Assembly: GCF_029962835.1 (NCBI RefSeq)
Contig: NC_080582.1
Location: 17,740,032-17,804,031 of the forward strand
DNA: 64,000 nt
Direction of reading: 5' to 3'
Source: Magnolia sinica
Taxonomy: Eukaryota > Streptophyta > Magnoliopsida > Magnoliales > Magnoliaceae
Numbering within the stretch: position 1 is the first letter of the stretch; each line of letters starts with the position of its first letter. Both the position numbers and the translations under genes were made by a program. Positions 22,356 through 34,050 of this stretch are shown piece by piece. The notes under the pieces were generated by a model, which did not search any database, had not been told where the DNA came from, and worked only from the letters and a program-made list of their open reading frames with translations.

Positions 22356-23315
22356 TAACCATCAAACTGATGAAATCTTGGAAAATTACTATGTTGGTTG
22401 GCTAAATTAGCTTCTCCTACCCCAAAATCATATATGGTACGTTAAGTAACTCATTCTAGTTTAGGAGATATGCTTGTTAAATAAATAGACAAAGAAATGA
22501 ATTAAGAGATAGAAAAATATTTTTATATACTTATATACATATTTACATATTTATGTATTTGAGAAAAATGTAAGGGAGAAAAAGTTCTCCCCGTAAAAAA
22601 AAGAAAAAAAATAATAAATTTGTTAGACTACGGCAACTTTTTTTTTTCCTGTATTGTTTTTGTGGGTCCCATCATGAGGTCTGTGTTATATCCAAACTGT
22701 CCATCTATTTGGCGAGCTCATATTAAGGCTTGAGACGAAAAATAAGATAGATCTAACTATCAAGTGGACCACACTGTAAAAGGCAGTGGGGAATTGAACG
22801 TATACCGTTGAAACCCTTTTAGGGGTCACGGAAGTTTTGGATCATTACGAAATTTGTTTTTCCTCTTCATCCAGGTCTCTGTGACCTTATGAATAGATTG
22901 GATGGAAAATAAATGTTATGGTGGGCCCTACAAAAGTTTCAACAGTGAAAATCAATTTTCTGCTGCTCTTTGTGGTGTGGTCCAGTTGATCTTTGGATAT
23001 GATTTTTTTTTTTTTTTTGGGATAATGCTCCGAAATGATCTCAAAATATTGATGAACGTTGTGGATATAATAAATACATAACTGTTGGGCCATGTAACGT
23101 TGATCTCCTTTGAACCGTTCGTACAACTCGGAGTTCGAGGAGCGTCAGCGCTCGTCCTCGAGCACCAGCCGATCCGCTTGAAAGAAAAACCAGGGGGCAT
23201 TTGCGACCTTTTGGAAGGCGTCCGTACATCTGGGGCTTATTCTTGGAAAGTAAAATGAGGTGGGTTCCATCTTGGGAATGGGCCATAAATGGGTCGTACA
23301 GTTGGAAATTTCTCC
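22345..23315 (-). repeat. Right long inverted arm, interrupted by a short element
   Basis: 22345-22620 is the complement of 17938-18215. 22660-23105 is a short inverted-repeat element ('gtgggtcccatcatgagg' to 'ttgggccatg') that has no counterpart in the left arm, so it inserted later. 23185-23315 is the complement of 17618-17775. 23106-23184 is CpG-rich and has no left-arm partner. Confidence 0.7.
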
Positions 23316-23329
23316 AGTAAATTGAAAAT

Positions 23330-23853
23330 GGATTAGCTACTCCCACGCCACCAACCCGGTGGCTGGTGGTCAGAGCTCTGTGGGCCCCACCATGATGTAC
23401 GTGTTTCATCCATTCTGTTCATCCATTTTTACAGATCATTTTAGAGCTTGATCCCAAAAATTAGAGGGATATATATTTCAGGTGGACCACACCATAGTAA
23501 AACAATAGTGATTGAATATCCACCATTAAAATCCTCCTAAGGCCAACTGTACTGTTTATTTGACATCCAATCTGTTGATTAGGTCATACAGACCCAGATG
23601 AAGGGAAAAACAAAAATCAACTTGATCCAAAACTTTTATGGCCCCCAAAAAGTATTTAATGGTCGACGTTCATTCAACACTGTTTCCTGTAACGTGATCC
23701 ACTTGAAATTGTGAGATAACTCATTTTTGGTCTAATACCATAAAATGATCTATAAAAATAGATGGATGGTATGGATGAAACACATACATCATGATGGGGC
23801 TCACAAAGCACCAACCACCAGCCATTGGCCGGTGGCAGGGGGAGTAGCCAATC
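23330..23853. mobile_element. Short inverted-repeat element, full length with clear ends
   Basis: Ends are GGATTAGCTACTCCCACGCC at 23330 and the complement of GGATTGGCTACTCCCCCTGC at 23853, followed inward by inverted CCACCAGCC/GGCTGGTGG words and GTGGGGCCCAC-type sequence. Interior words include 'aggtggaccacaccat' and 'cagacccagatgaaggg'. Length is about 524 bp and it has no coding capacity. It lies only 15 bp outside the satellite element. Confidence 0.8.
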
Positions 23854-23894
23854 CGTTTCCAAGGCCATCACTTCTCATTGGTACACGGCATTTT

Positions 23895-24060
23895 GGATGA
23901 CTCCGGCTAATAGGGGTGTCAATGGACCCGGCTGAGAGCAGTAACATCAGAATTTTAAATAGAGTTGGGCTATTGGGCTGACGGCGCAGCCCAAAACAGT
24001 TCAAAATCGGGCCAAAACCAACCCCACCCCAGGCCTCACCCCTTTACAGCTTTACCAGCT
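23895..24060. repeat. GGCCCA-type plant repeat
   Basis: 'aggggtgtcaatggacccggc', then 'ttgggctattgggctgacgg' and 'gggccaaaaccaaccccacc' identify the same kind of intergenic repeat seen at 9005 and 46005. No coding function. Confidence 0.45.
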
Positions 24061-24509
24061 AATAAGATATCTTGGATTTTTCTGTACCAAATAAATCGCT
24101 AACTACACAACACAACTTTTAATGTGTAAAACTTTTTTAGATCCCAACATGATTTTTGTGTTAGATATACATCATTTATTAATTTTTCCAATAATTCTAT
24201 TGCATGAACCCAAAATTGAGATGCATATAAAGCTCATGTAGATGACACCACGAACGCTGGCGGTGATGTGTTTGTAGCTAAGGAGATCTTTTATGATGGA
24301 GGAAATTAGGCTTGAGAATTAGATAAAAGAAAAAAAAGAAAAAAGAAAAAGAAAGATGATAAATCTAAGCTGAAGATGAATCACATAGGAATCAGCAGAT
24401 GCCATCACTTTTGATATGCTTATGTGCAATATAAATGCTAGTGATCTTAATTGCTAGATTGAAGAATCCAACACTGATCAACTGTGGCCAGTTTTGTTAC
24501 AGTGACTGC

Positions 24510-25460
24510 AAACAGTTCATTCAGACCTCCTCTCTTACCTCTTCCACTTTGGGTGGTGTGGTTTGTAATTAAAACCCCCTGTTCATAAGATCACACATAT
24601 ATACTTGGAAGAAATTAAGATACAAATATCGGAGCCTTTTGTGACACAAAAAGTTTTCATTTTGCCTATTTTATCTTTGATTCTGCATTTATTTTTTTTT
24701 TTTCCAGTTCATATCCTAAAATGATATGCAAAAATGAATGGACAGTGTGGATATCTAGGAAACACATCACGTAAATTTTACACCTCAAGAAGTCCCGTTA
24801 CTCAACTGTGTGGTGAGGGGAAGCGGATTGCGTGGCAACTCAGTACCACTATGAGGGGAGCAGATTAGGTAAGACACTGCCTCACCCGAGATGGTGCAGC
24901 CCTTACCGTAGGGCCCACCTTGATGTGTGTATTCTGTATCCACTAGGCCCATCTGTTTTTTCATATCACTTTAGAGCATGATACCAAAACTTAAGAAGAT
25001 ACAATTATCAGGTGGACCATAGGGCTTTGGTAGCTTTTATTTGTCATTCAACCTGTTCATAAGTTCAAATAATCCCAGGTGAAGAGGAAAAACAAATATC
25101 AGCTTGTTTCAAAACTTTTGTGGCACATTAATGGTCAATCACTATTTTTTCAATGTTTTGGTCCACCTGGCCTCATTTTTTATTTTTTTTGGATAATGCA
25201 TTAAATGGATGGCCATGGTGGATATAATATACATACCTCAAGCATGGCAACATGGTAGGGTAATTTGAGGTTAGATGGCAAACAAACCTTACAGTGGACC
25301 CTATTAAGGTTTTAACTGTGGTAGTTCAATCCCCACTGCTTTTTGTGGTGCCCTTGAGCTTTACATGCGCCTAACTTTTGGGCTCATTATGTAAGAATGA
25401 TATATAAAAATTGATGGACGGTGTGGATCACAATAAAAGTTATGTTGTGTACCACGAATG
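24510..25460. mobile_element. Three adjacent short inverted-repeat element pieces
   Basis: 24510-24790 is a right half ending 'ggacagtgtggatatc'. 24828-25265 starts with the terminal type GGAAGCGGATTGCG and contains 'gtagggcccaccttgatgtg'. 25280-25460 is another right half ending 'gatggacggtgtggatcac'. All lack coding sequence. 24061-24509 holds nothing I recognise. Confidence 0.65.
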
Positions 25461-25861
25461 TATTTGGAAGTGTGAAATCCGGCCTATATTTTTAGCTGGA
25501 GTCACCGATAATGACGTGGACCATTGAGAGGCGATGGGAATGAATTTTCCACGTGCCTTCATCAGGATCGGCACTACGGACTAATAAAGGGAGAAGGTAG
25601 CATTTTCGTAGTAACAATTTAAAGCATTTAAAAGAATAAATTACTTTAAGAATATAATTAGAATTTAAAATTCAAATTCACGAGACTGTTTGAATTTTTT
25701 TCTAAGTTACACAAGAAGTAAAAAGAAAAATGATATGATTATACTATTTCGGGAGTATGTATTAACAGGTAAATAAAAAATAAGAGGGTAAACAAGTCTC
25801 ACCAATGTATCTCTGACTTGGAGAGGAAGTGCCAGTGCTGCTCCCAATAAGCACTCTCATC
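25461..25861. other. Gene-less flank 3' of the NLR
   Basis: AT-rich non-coding DNA that would hold the 3' untranslated region and polyadenylation site of the NLR on the minus strand. I could not single out a polyadenylation signal. Confidence 0.4.
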
Positions 25862-26112
25862 CTAGTTTATGTGGATGGATGGTATGTGCCGAATCTTATG
25901 CCAATCCTCTCCCTCGTTTTCTTGGAGCCTTGCTTTGAATTTTCGATCCATGTACCACAGCTCCAATTTCTTGAGGGTACTCACGTGTTGCAGTCCTTCT
26001 GGAAGCTTCTTCAATTTCAGGCAGTCTCTGATCCGTAAATGTAAAAGATTAGGCATAGCTCCTTCCTCCACTCTCCACTCCTTTAATTGATCTAAACTTT
26101 CAAGCTGCAAGG
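25862..26112 (-). pseudogene. NLR 3' part: last leucine-rich repeats and C-terminus
   Basis: An 82-codon frame reads as the C-terminus of an RPP8/RPP13-type CNL: LESLDQLKEWRVEEGAMPNL, then LRIRDCLKLKKLPEGLQ, and the typical tail EGEDWHKIRHIPSI. Family members continue from the motif LLEH (last residues before the break at 35318) through a short linker to this LRR without an intron, so I infer that it is the end of the same gene as 35318-37722. Retrotransposon DNA now begins at 26113. This is host coding sequence with no internal stop, but it cannot be reached from the 5' part. Confidence 0.85.
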
Positions 26113-27051
26113 ATACTAAAAGTTATTTATAAAAGAAAAGAAAATCTAAAACTCTAAAACTATTTACGGATAATTTCATGGCCAGGATGGATTAGACAAG
26201 GCTCGGTCGACAACAAAAGTGATCCAAACCATCAGAATTTAAAACGGAAGTATCTCACAATCCGAAATGAGTTATCTGACGTAAAATATATGATTTTGGG
26301 GTAGAACGAGCTACTTTAGCCAACCAACCCCACTATGCCAGGTTACGCAGTCCAGAATTGTGAAAAACCCCTAGATCGACCGTCATTTTCCTGTTTTAAT
26401 TTCGTTTTTACTATAAATAGTAAGTTTTAGTTTGATTATAACTCTTCATCCATCGGGCTTTAGGAGTTGCGCCCAACGTGAAAAGAGCTTAGAATAATTA
26501 GGAGAATGGTTTGGTGAAGCCAAATAGGACACTTACTATTTTTGGTCGAAAAACTTGCGCACTAGTAGACATCACGACCGTCTATAAATAGTAAGTTTAC
26601 TATTTATAGTAAGTCGCTAATTCTAGGAGTTTTAGTTGTAGTTTGATTCTGATTTCTTTCCCATTGCTTGGTACCCCGATTTAAAGGGTTGTGAACTCAT
26701 TTTTATTCATTCATTAATTAAATTCCAATTTATTAGAATCTTTCTATTTCCTGCTTTCTTTCCTCGTGGATTCGAGAAGTCTCTGTGAGGAGTCCAGAGA
26801 AGTTCCGTAGATTCGAAATAGTTATCCTCTTGAGGAAGACGGTGCTCAACCTCACGTCCTCCCTTGCATCAACTCCTCATAGAGACTTCTCAAATCCACG
26901 AGGAAAGAAAGCTAATAGGGGTGCCAAGCAATGAGAAAGAAATCAGAATCAAACTACAACTAAAACTCCTAGAATTCACAAGTCATGTAAGGGCTGCAGG
27001 CTTCCATCGACCGCATAGCGGATCTCTTGGCGGAAAACCTAAGGCAACTCC

Positions 27052-28620
27052 GTGTTCCTGGTGACAATCCTCCACCCCCAATTAATCGCCCTAAACCCTA
27101 ATCGCCCTGATCGCAGGATAGTACCGACAGTGCATCCAAGGGTCATTCATGAGGAAGGGGGCTCCAGTGAGGAGGAGATTGACGACATAATCTTCCAGCA
27201 CCCCAGACATGGTGGCGATCGAGTAAATCGAACGGATCGAGAATTCAAGATGAGGGTTGATATTCCTAGCTTTAATGGCCAACTACACATTGAGAATTTT
27301 CTCGATTGGCTTTCTAAAGTTGAGCGATTTTTCGACTATATGGACATCCCCGAAGCGAAGAAGGTCAAGCTTGTGGCCTACAAGTTAAAAGGAGGAGCTT
27401 CTGCTTGGTGGGAACAACTGCAACTCGCGCGAACCAGGCAGACAAAAGCACCAATCCGCACTTGGCAGTAGATGAAGCAGCTACTACGTGCCCGATTCCT
27501 CCTTAGCGATTACGATCAGGTATTATTCCAACAATACCAAAATTGTCGACGGGTAGTCGATCGGTGAGAGAATACGCAGAAGAATTTTCGGCTGGCGGTG
27601 CGTAACGATTTGATCGAGACTGAATAGCAAGTCACCCGATTCAATGGTGGATTGCGTATGGCTATCCAGGATCGAGTCCAGACGCAAGCCCATGTGGACG
27701 ATGAATGATGCGATTAAGTTGGCTACTCGGAAAAGCGCAACTTGAACGTCCTAACACACGGATCTATCCTACTGCAAGGATCACTGTGGTAGGTCCAACC
27801 GGGAACCACACTGCCTAAGGGGAAGGAGCCCGTAGGAGCACGCACTCAACCCCCTACGTTTGAGAACCGAGATCGGGGAAGCGGGCAAGCTAGACCCCAA
27901 AAGGGCTATCTACTGCTGCTGGTCCAAGTAGAATTCCGAATCCCTATGCTCGACCAAGGCCCGATAATTGCTATCGTTGTGGCCAACTGGGCCACCTATC
28001 AAATACTTGTCCCAGCGAAAAGTGGTAAACCTCACCATCAATGATGGTAGTTGATAACGCTTATAAAGATCCAAATATTGAAGAACAGGAGCATACCATC
28101 GAGGACGAGGTAGATGATTCAGGTTGGGTTTAGCAAGATCATGGCAAGTCGCTCGTCTTCGGCGACTATTATATGCGCCAAGAAAAGAAATGCATCCACG
28201 CGGCATAACATCTTCCGAACTAGGTGTACGGTGAATCAAAAAGTCTGTGATGTGATCATCGACTGCGAGAGCAGTGAGAATATCATCTCCAGGATAATGG
28301 TAGAAAAATTACAATTGAAAACGGAGCGTCATTCCTCCCCATATACGATCAGTTGATCAAGAATGTTAGCGAAACAAAGGTAACTGAACAGTGCACCATA
28401 TCCTTTTCAATTGGCAAACATTATAAGGATGAAATTGTATGTAATGTAGTTGACATGGAAGCATGTCATATATTACTCGGTCGACCCTGACAATTTGACC
28501 GTGACGCTACTCATAAAGGGCAAGATAACATATATATCATCGTTAAGGATGGCCGGAAGACCATATTGGCCCCTATAGATCTAGAGGAATCACCTGAAAC
28601 TTCTAAAGTGGAGGGTTATT
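27052..28620 (+). pseudogene. Ty3/gypsy gag-protease remnant, sense
   Basis: Capsid-like sequence lies at 27240-27471 (VDIPSFNGQLHIENFLDWLS, KGGASAWWEQLQ). A CCHC zinc knuckle follows near 27966-28020 ([14 protein letters not shown]). Retropepsin-like sequence lies at about 28200-28500 (ENIISRIMVEKLQL, ACHILLGRP). No reverse transcriptase follows. The region carries several breaks. Confidence 0.8.
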
Positions 28621-28625
28621 TTCTC

Positions 28626-29167
28626 TTAACCATACGGGACTTCGTGGAAGAATAACTTCTTCATCCGCGGCCAGGTGCGGATTTGCACCTTCATCTGTCT
28701 CGTCCGATCGAGTTGAAGTTGTTCCCACCAATCTGAAGCTCTGTCTGTCGACTTGTAGGCCACGAGTTTAACTTTCTTTTCTTCTACAATGTTCATGTAG
28801 TCAAAGAAACGTTCGACTTTAAGCAACCAATGGAGGAAGTCCTTAAAGTAGAGTTGGCCATTAAAATTAGGAAGATCGACTTTCATCTTGAATTCTTGAA
28901 CCATCCTGTGGTTCATTGATAGCATCGCCCTACGATCAGTATAATTACGAATTCTAGCAATTGCTGGTGGTGGATCACCACCATAAACACGGAGTGCCCT
29001 AAGGCCTCTGCCAAACGATCCGTCATGCGATCGATGGAAGCCTGCAGCCCTTGCATGGCTTGCCGATTCTCTCGTTGCGTCGCTTCGAAAGCTGTTGCCG
29101 TTAAAGGTAAATTCCTTGGAGCACCGCCCATGGGATTGTTGCCTGACCCATTGTTAAAATCCATCAA
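28626..29167 (-). pseudogene. Ty3/gypsy gag remnant, antisense, next to its primer-binding site
   Basis: Frames at 28626-28925 and 28913-29167 carry the gag N-terminus (MQGLQASIDRMTDRLAEALG) and capsid wording (VDLPNFNGQLYFKDFLHWLL). It starts just inside the primer-binding site and the LTR at 29199-30457, as gag should. Few breaks in this short piece, but it is cut off at 28626. Confidence 0.8.
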
Positions 29168-29198
29168 TCCGAGGAGAAACCTCGCTTTGATACCAAAC

Positions 29199-30457
29199 TG
29201 ACGCAGGGGAGGACGTGAGGTCGAGCACCGTCTTTCTCAAGAGGATAACTATTCTAAATCTACGGAACTTCTCTGGACTCCTCACAGAGACTTCTCGAAT
29301 CCACGAGGAAAGAAAGCAGAAAATAGAAATAAATTCTAATAAATTCAAAATTAATTAATGAATAATTGATAATCCTCTAATGCGTCTCCTTACACCATTA
29401 ATAAAGAAAAAATAAACTAAAATTCGTAATTACTAAAAATAGCAAAATTCTAAATCTAATAAAAATCCTAATTCTAATAAAATTCTTCTAAGGCCTAATT
29501 TTTAAAAATAAAAATTGCAAATAAACTTTCTCTAGAAGAGTCCTAGTATAACTAAAAGTTATTTATATAAGAAAAGAAAATCTAAAACTCTAAAAATATT
29601 TTAAAAATCAGAATTACTAAAAATAGTAAAATTTTCCTAAAAATTCATTTTGAGCTAAAAGCGCGCGTTTTTTGATGAAACGAACAAATGCGACCCACTT
29701 TATGGGTCGGTTCACCTCGGATGGCCCATTTCAGTAAAGATTGATAGGTACTGATGTGGAGCGGGTCGGGAACAGTTTCATGGCCAAGATGGATAAGAAA
29801 AGGCTCGGTCGACGACAGAAGTGATTCGGACCATCGAACCTTAGATCGGGCGTATCTCGCAATCCGGAATGAGTTATCTGACGTAAAATATATCATTTTG
29901 GGGTAGAAGGAGCTACTTTCGCCAGGTTGCACAGCCCGGAATTGCAAAAAACCCCTTGATCGACGGTCGTTTCCCTATTTTAATTTTGTTTTTACTATAA
30001 ATAATAAGTTTTAGCTTGATTATAACTCTTCATCCGTCGGGCTTTAGGAGTTGCGCCCAACGTGAAAAGAGCTTAGAATAATTAGGAGAACGGTTTGGTG
30101 AAGCCAAATAGGACACTTACTATTTTTGGCCGAAAACCTTGCGCACTAGTAGACATCACGACCGTCTATAAATAGTAAGTTTACTATTTATAGTAAGTCG
30201 TGGATTCTAGGAGTTTGAGTTGTAGTTTGATTCTGATTTCTTTCCCATTGCTTGGTACCCTTATTTAAAGGGTTGTGAACTCGTTTTTAATTATTCATTA
30301 ATCAATTTCGAATTTATTAGAATTTATTTCTATTTTCTACTTTCTTTCCTCGTGGATTCGAGAAGTCTCTGTGAGGAGTCCAGAGAAGTTCCGTGGATTC
30401 GAAATAGTTATCCTCTTGAGGAAGATGGTGCTCGACCTCACGTCCTCCCCTGCGTCA
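29199..30457 (-). repeat. Full-length gypsy LTR with long inverted ends (LTR B)
   Basis: It has TG...CA ends (TGACGCAGGGG and CCCCTGCGTCA) and is 1,259 bp long. The outer 180 bp or so at each end are inverted copies of each other at about 95% by eye. A near-palindromic TATA region, 'ctataaatagtaag' plus 'tttactatttatag', lies near 30171. The NLR segment starts at the next base, 30458. Confidence 0.75.
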
Positions 30458-31006
30458 CACTCCCATGTATGAATTAATGTTCCAGCAATTTGAGAATGCG
30501 AAGCTTTTTCAGCTTCTCCAACGTCAACAGTGGGTCTTGCTTTAAACAGTAGAGTTCCAAGGTGAGCTTCGTGAGGTTTGCTGGGAATTCAGTAGACTCA
30601 GGTAGCTTCTCTAACCCTCCAACTAAATGCAACTTACTTAATTTGAGAAGACGTGTAAAATGCAAGTTCGATGGTATTTGGGGTTCCTTCACAAACGAGG
30701 ACTGGAGGCCGTCCAATTTGACAATGAATTCATACAATACCTCAACATACGCTCCTTTTTTTTATCTAAACATATTCCTACTTTTCTAAGATTGGTGAAC
30801 TTTCTCAAGCAACCATGCATCCATTTGCCAGCCATTACGCCTGACAGAGTTTGGAGGTTGCTAGTACGGTCGAGTTGTGGATGCCCTTTTATCCTACCCG
30901 ATCCTCTCTTCACTTGGAAATGTCTTAACTGTTGCATCTTCGACATCACGCTGGGTATGTTGAAGGTGCCTTCAATAGATGTTACAATTAATGTTTGTAA
31001 ATTTTG
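30458..31006 (-). pseudogene. Perfect 549-bp duplicate of an NLR LRR segment
   Basis: The sequence is identical, base for base as far as I can read it, to 35318-35866. It encodes the same LRR stretch (LHFTRLLKLSKLHLVGGLEKL) on the minus strand, including the same frame disruption. It is flanked by LTR B on the left and by gypsy protease-like sequence from 31007 on the right. It has no other NLR sequence attached and is a non-functional gene fragment. Confidence 0.95.
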
Positions 31007-31271
31007 ATAAACATTATAAGGATGAAGTAGTATGCGATGTGGTTAACATGAAAGCATGTCACATACTACTCGGTCGGCCCTGGTGATCTGACCGTAACGC
31101 CACTTAGAAAGGGCAAGATAATATATATATCTTCGTCAATGACGGCCGGAAGACCATATTGGCCCTTATAGATCTAAAAGGACCACCTGAAACTTCTAAA
31201 GTGGAGGGTCATTTGAGACGGGATCAACATGATTTTGTATATCTCGTATGTGAGGTAATTTATTAGAGAGT

Positions 31272-32170
31272 TCATCGAGCACAATCCTCTTGAACTCCTG
31301 CGATATTGGTTCCAAATCCTATAGGATATTCACAGGCTCCACATATTTTTTTCTTTTCAACTAATGGATATATATTTCCCATTTCCTCAGATTGTTTAAC
31401 AAAGGCTTTTTCAGTGATGAGATATTGTCCCTCCACTTTAGAAGTCTTGGGTTGGTTTTTCATTCCTATAGAGGTCACATGTTCGCCACTAATGAATCCT
31501 GTGGTCTGTTGCAACTCCATTTTGATGAAGTCGTTTCTCACGGACCAATAATAGGATTTTTCTGCATAACCTTTTACTGATCGACTATCCTGATAATAAT
31601 TTTGGTTTTGTTGGAATAATACCTGATCGTAATCTCGATGGAGGAATCGCATGCACAATGACTTCTTCATCCATGGCCAGGTGTGGATTGACACCTTCAT
31701 CTGTCTCATCCGATCGAGTTGAAGTTGTTACCACCAATCTAAAGCTCTGCCTGTCAACTTGTAGGCCACGAGTTTAACTTTCTTTTCTTCTACGATGTCC
31801 ATGTAGTCGAAGAAACATTCGACTTCAAGTAACCAATCGAGGAAGTCCTTGAAGTAGAGTTGGTTATTCAAATTAGGAAGATCGACTTTCATCTTGAATT
31901 CTTGAACCATCCTATGGTTTATTGATAGCATCGCCCTACGATCAGTATAATTATGAATTCCAGCAATTGTTGGTGGTGGATCACCACCATAAACACGGAG
32001 CTGCCCTAGGGCCTCTGCCAAATGATCCGTCATGCAATCGATGGAAGCCTACAGCCCTTACATGGCTTGCCGATTCTCTCGCTGCGCTGATTCGAAAGTT
32101 GTCGCTGTTAAAGGTAAATTCCATGGAGCACCACCCATGAGATTGTTGCCCGACCCGTCGTTAGAAGCCA
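31272..32170 (-). pseudogene. Ty3/gypsy gag remnant, antisense, attached to LTR C
   Basis: 31728-32033 holds the capsid wording (VDLPNLNNQLYFKDFLDWLL) and the N-terminal helix MTDHLAEALGQLRVYGGD. 31272-31709 continues with the RDYDQVLFQQNQNYYQ stretch typical of this gag. Broken; oriented away from LTR C as expected. Confidence 0.75.
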
Positions 32171-32205
32171 TCGATCCAATGAGAAACCTTGCTTTGATAC
32201 CAAAC

Positions 32206-32745
32206 TGAAGCAGGGGAGGACGTATGGTCGAGCACCGTCTTCCTTAAGAGGATAAATATTCCGAATCCACTGAACTTCTCTGGACTCCTCACAGAGACTT
32301 CTCGAATCCACGAGGAAAGAAAGCTGAAAATAGAAATAAATTCTAATAAATTTGAAATTGATTAATGAATCATTAATAATCCTCTAATGTGTCTCCTTAC
32401 ACCATTAATAAAGAAAAAGTAAACTAAAATTCGTAATTACCAAAAATAGCAAAATTCTAACTCTAATAAAAATCATAATTCTAATAAAACTCTTCTAAGG
32501 CCTAATTTCTAAAAATAAAAATTGCAAATAAACTTTCTCTAGAAGAGTCCTAGTATAACTAAAAGTTGAAAGAAAATATAAAACTCTAAAAATATTTAAA
32601 AAATCGGAATTACTAAAAATAGTAAAATTTTCCTAAAAATTCGTTTTTGAGTTGAAAGCGCACGTTTTCTGACAAAACGGACAGATGCGACCCACTTTGT
32701 GGGTCAGTTCGCCTCGGATGACCTATTTCAGTAAAGATTGATAGG
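32206..32745 (-). repeat. Partial gypsy LTR (LTR C)
   Basis: Begins TGAAGCAGGGGAGGACG and follows LTR B and LTR D closely until about 32745. The sequence then switches abruptly to antisense internal DNA of another copy. It therefore retains less than half of the LTR. Confidence 0.75.
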
Positions 32746-33484
32746 TTGTGTGCCCCGTAACGATACCCGGATCAAAAGTTATGGTCAATTTACGGTCCAT
32801 CTTCTTTTGGCTCAACCATGCTAGGAACGTATCTGTGACACATTTTACATTAGACCCCTCCACTTGAAAAAAACTCATCCTCGAGTTTCTCAAGAGACTT
32901 GGCACATGAGTCTAAGATAACTTCTGACGCCGATGTTCATTAGCCATTTTTTTGTACTTGACATTAAACTCTTGAGCTGACACAATACATGTACTCATGC
33001 ATTCCTTGACTTGACTAATATCAATTAGTTCCTTCACTTCTTCCTTTAAGATCTCATATTCTTTCTTATAATGTGGGCAATTAGGTAGACTTACCCCTGA
33101 GACGAGATCGATGCGATTTTGTATATCTCGTATGGGAGGCAATTTATTAGGGAGTTCATTGAGCACAACCGCCTTGAACTCCTACAATACTGGTTCAAAA
33201 TCCTCTAGGATATTCACAGACTCCACATATTTTTTCTTTTCAACTAATGGATATATATCTCTCATTTGTTTAAATTGTTTAGCAAAGGCCTATTTAGTTA
33301 TGAGATATTGTCCCTCCACTTTAGAAGTCTTGGGTTGGTTCTCCGTTCCCATAGGGGACATATGTTTGCCACTGATGAATCCTATGGCCTGTCATGATTT
33401 CGTTTCAATGAGGTGGTTTCTCATAGACAAATAATATGATTTTTCTACATAACCTTTTATTGATCGGCTATCTTGGTAATAATT

Positions 33485-33790
33485 TTAGTTTTGTTGGAAT
33501 AATACCTGATCGTAATCTCGGGAGATGAAGCGCATGCACAATAACCGCTTCATCCGTGACCACGTGCGGATTGGCACCTTCATCTGTCTTGTCCGAACAA
33601 GTTGAAGTTGATCCCACCAATCTGAAGCTCTGCTTGTCAACTTGTAGGCCACGAGTTTAACTTTCTTTTCTTTCATGATGTTCATTTAGTTGAAGAAACA
33701 TTCGACTTTAAGCAACCAATCGAGGAAGTCCTTGAAGTAGAGTTGGCCATTAAAATTAGAAAGATCGACTTTCATCTTGAATTCTTGATT
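33485..33790 (-). pseudogene. Ty3/gypsy gag remnant, antisense, attached to LTR D
   Basis: Encodes the capsid wording EKKVKLVAYKLTSRASDWWD and RDYDQVLFQQN. A foreign scrap of about 60-80 bp near 33790-33865 interrupts it. Broken fossil. Confidence 0.7.
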
Positions 33791-34050
33791 CATCTGATCT
33801 ATCTGATCAATGCCTCATCTAGGATGTTGTGGAATCATGTCGCTGGATCCCACCTTCTTAGGAGTGATCCTGTGGTTCATTGATAGCATCACCCTATGAT
33901 CAGTATGATTACGAATTCCAACAATTGCTGGTGGTGGATCACCATGTCGCTGTTAAAGGTAAATTCCATGGAGCACTGCCCATGGGATTGTTGCCCGACC
34001 CATCGTTAAAAGTCATCAATCCGAAGAGAAACCTTACTTTGATACCAAAC

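Larger units (their letters stand above)
17618..23315. mobile_element. Mutator-like element with satellite-filled interior (candidate)
   Basis: Both ends start with the inverted sequence GGAGAAATTTCCAACTGTAC (left at 17618, its complement ending at 23315). The arms continue to match for hundreds of bases: 17618-17775 with 23185-23315, and 17938-18215 with 22345-22620. Flanking nonamers AGTATATTA (17609-17617) and AGTAAATTG (23316-23324) match at 7 of 9 positions, as expected for an old 9-bp Mutator-type target-site duplication. The interior holds no transposase and consists mostly of 21-bp satellite in alternating orientation. The right arm is lengthened by a 450-bp short element. Superfamily rests on duplication length alone. 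Confidence 0.65.
26113..30457. mobile_element. Rearranged Ty3/gypsy fossil cluster, left block
   Basis: From left to right: an internally shortened LTR (26113-26869); an inverted scrap of the same LTR (26870-26980); sense gag and protease remnants (about 26990-28620); antisense gag remnant (28626-29167); a primer-binding site complementary to initiator-Met tRNA (TTTGGTATCAAAGCGAGG on the minus strand, about 29181-29198); and a full-length LTR (29199-30457). Sense and antisense halves meet head-on, so this is at least two elements or one inverted structure. All coding parts are broken. Confidence 0.8.

Noticed and set aside
20918-22365. Long open frames (up to 212 codons) rich in HFTVISMHFTV-like repeats
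   Set aside because: They follow from a stop-free 21-bp (seven-codon) repeat that is open in several frames on both strands; the 31-bp units shift the frame repeatedly. No start context or conserved protein is evident.
30474-30737. A separate small LRR gene
   Set aside because: It is part of an exact duplicate of the NLR segment at 35318-35866, with no promoter or start of its own.
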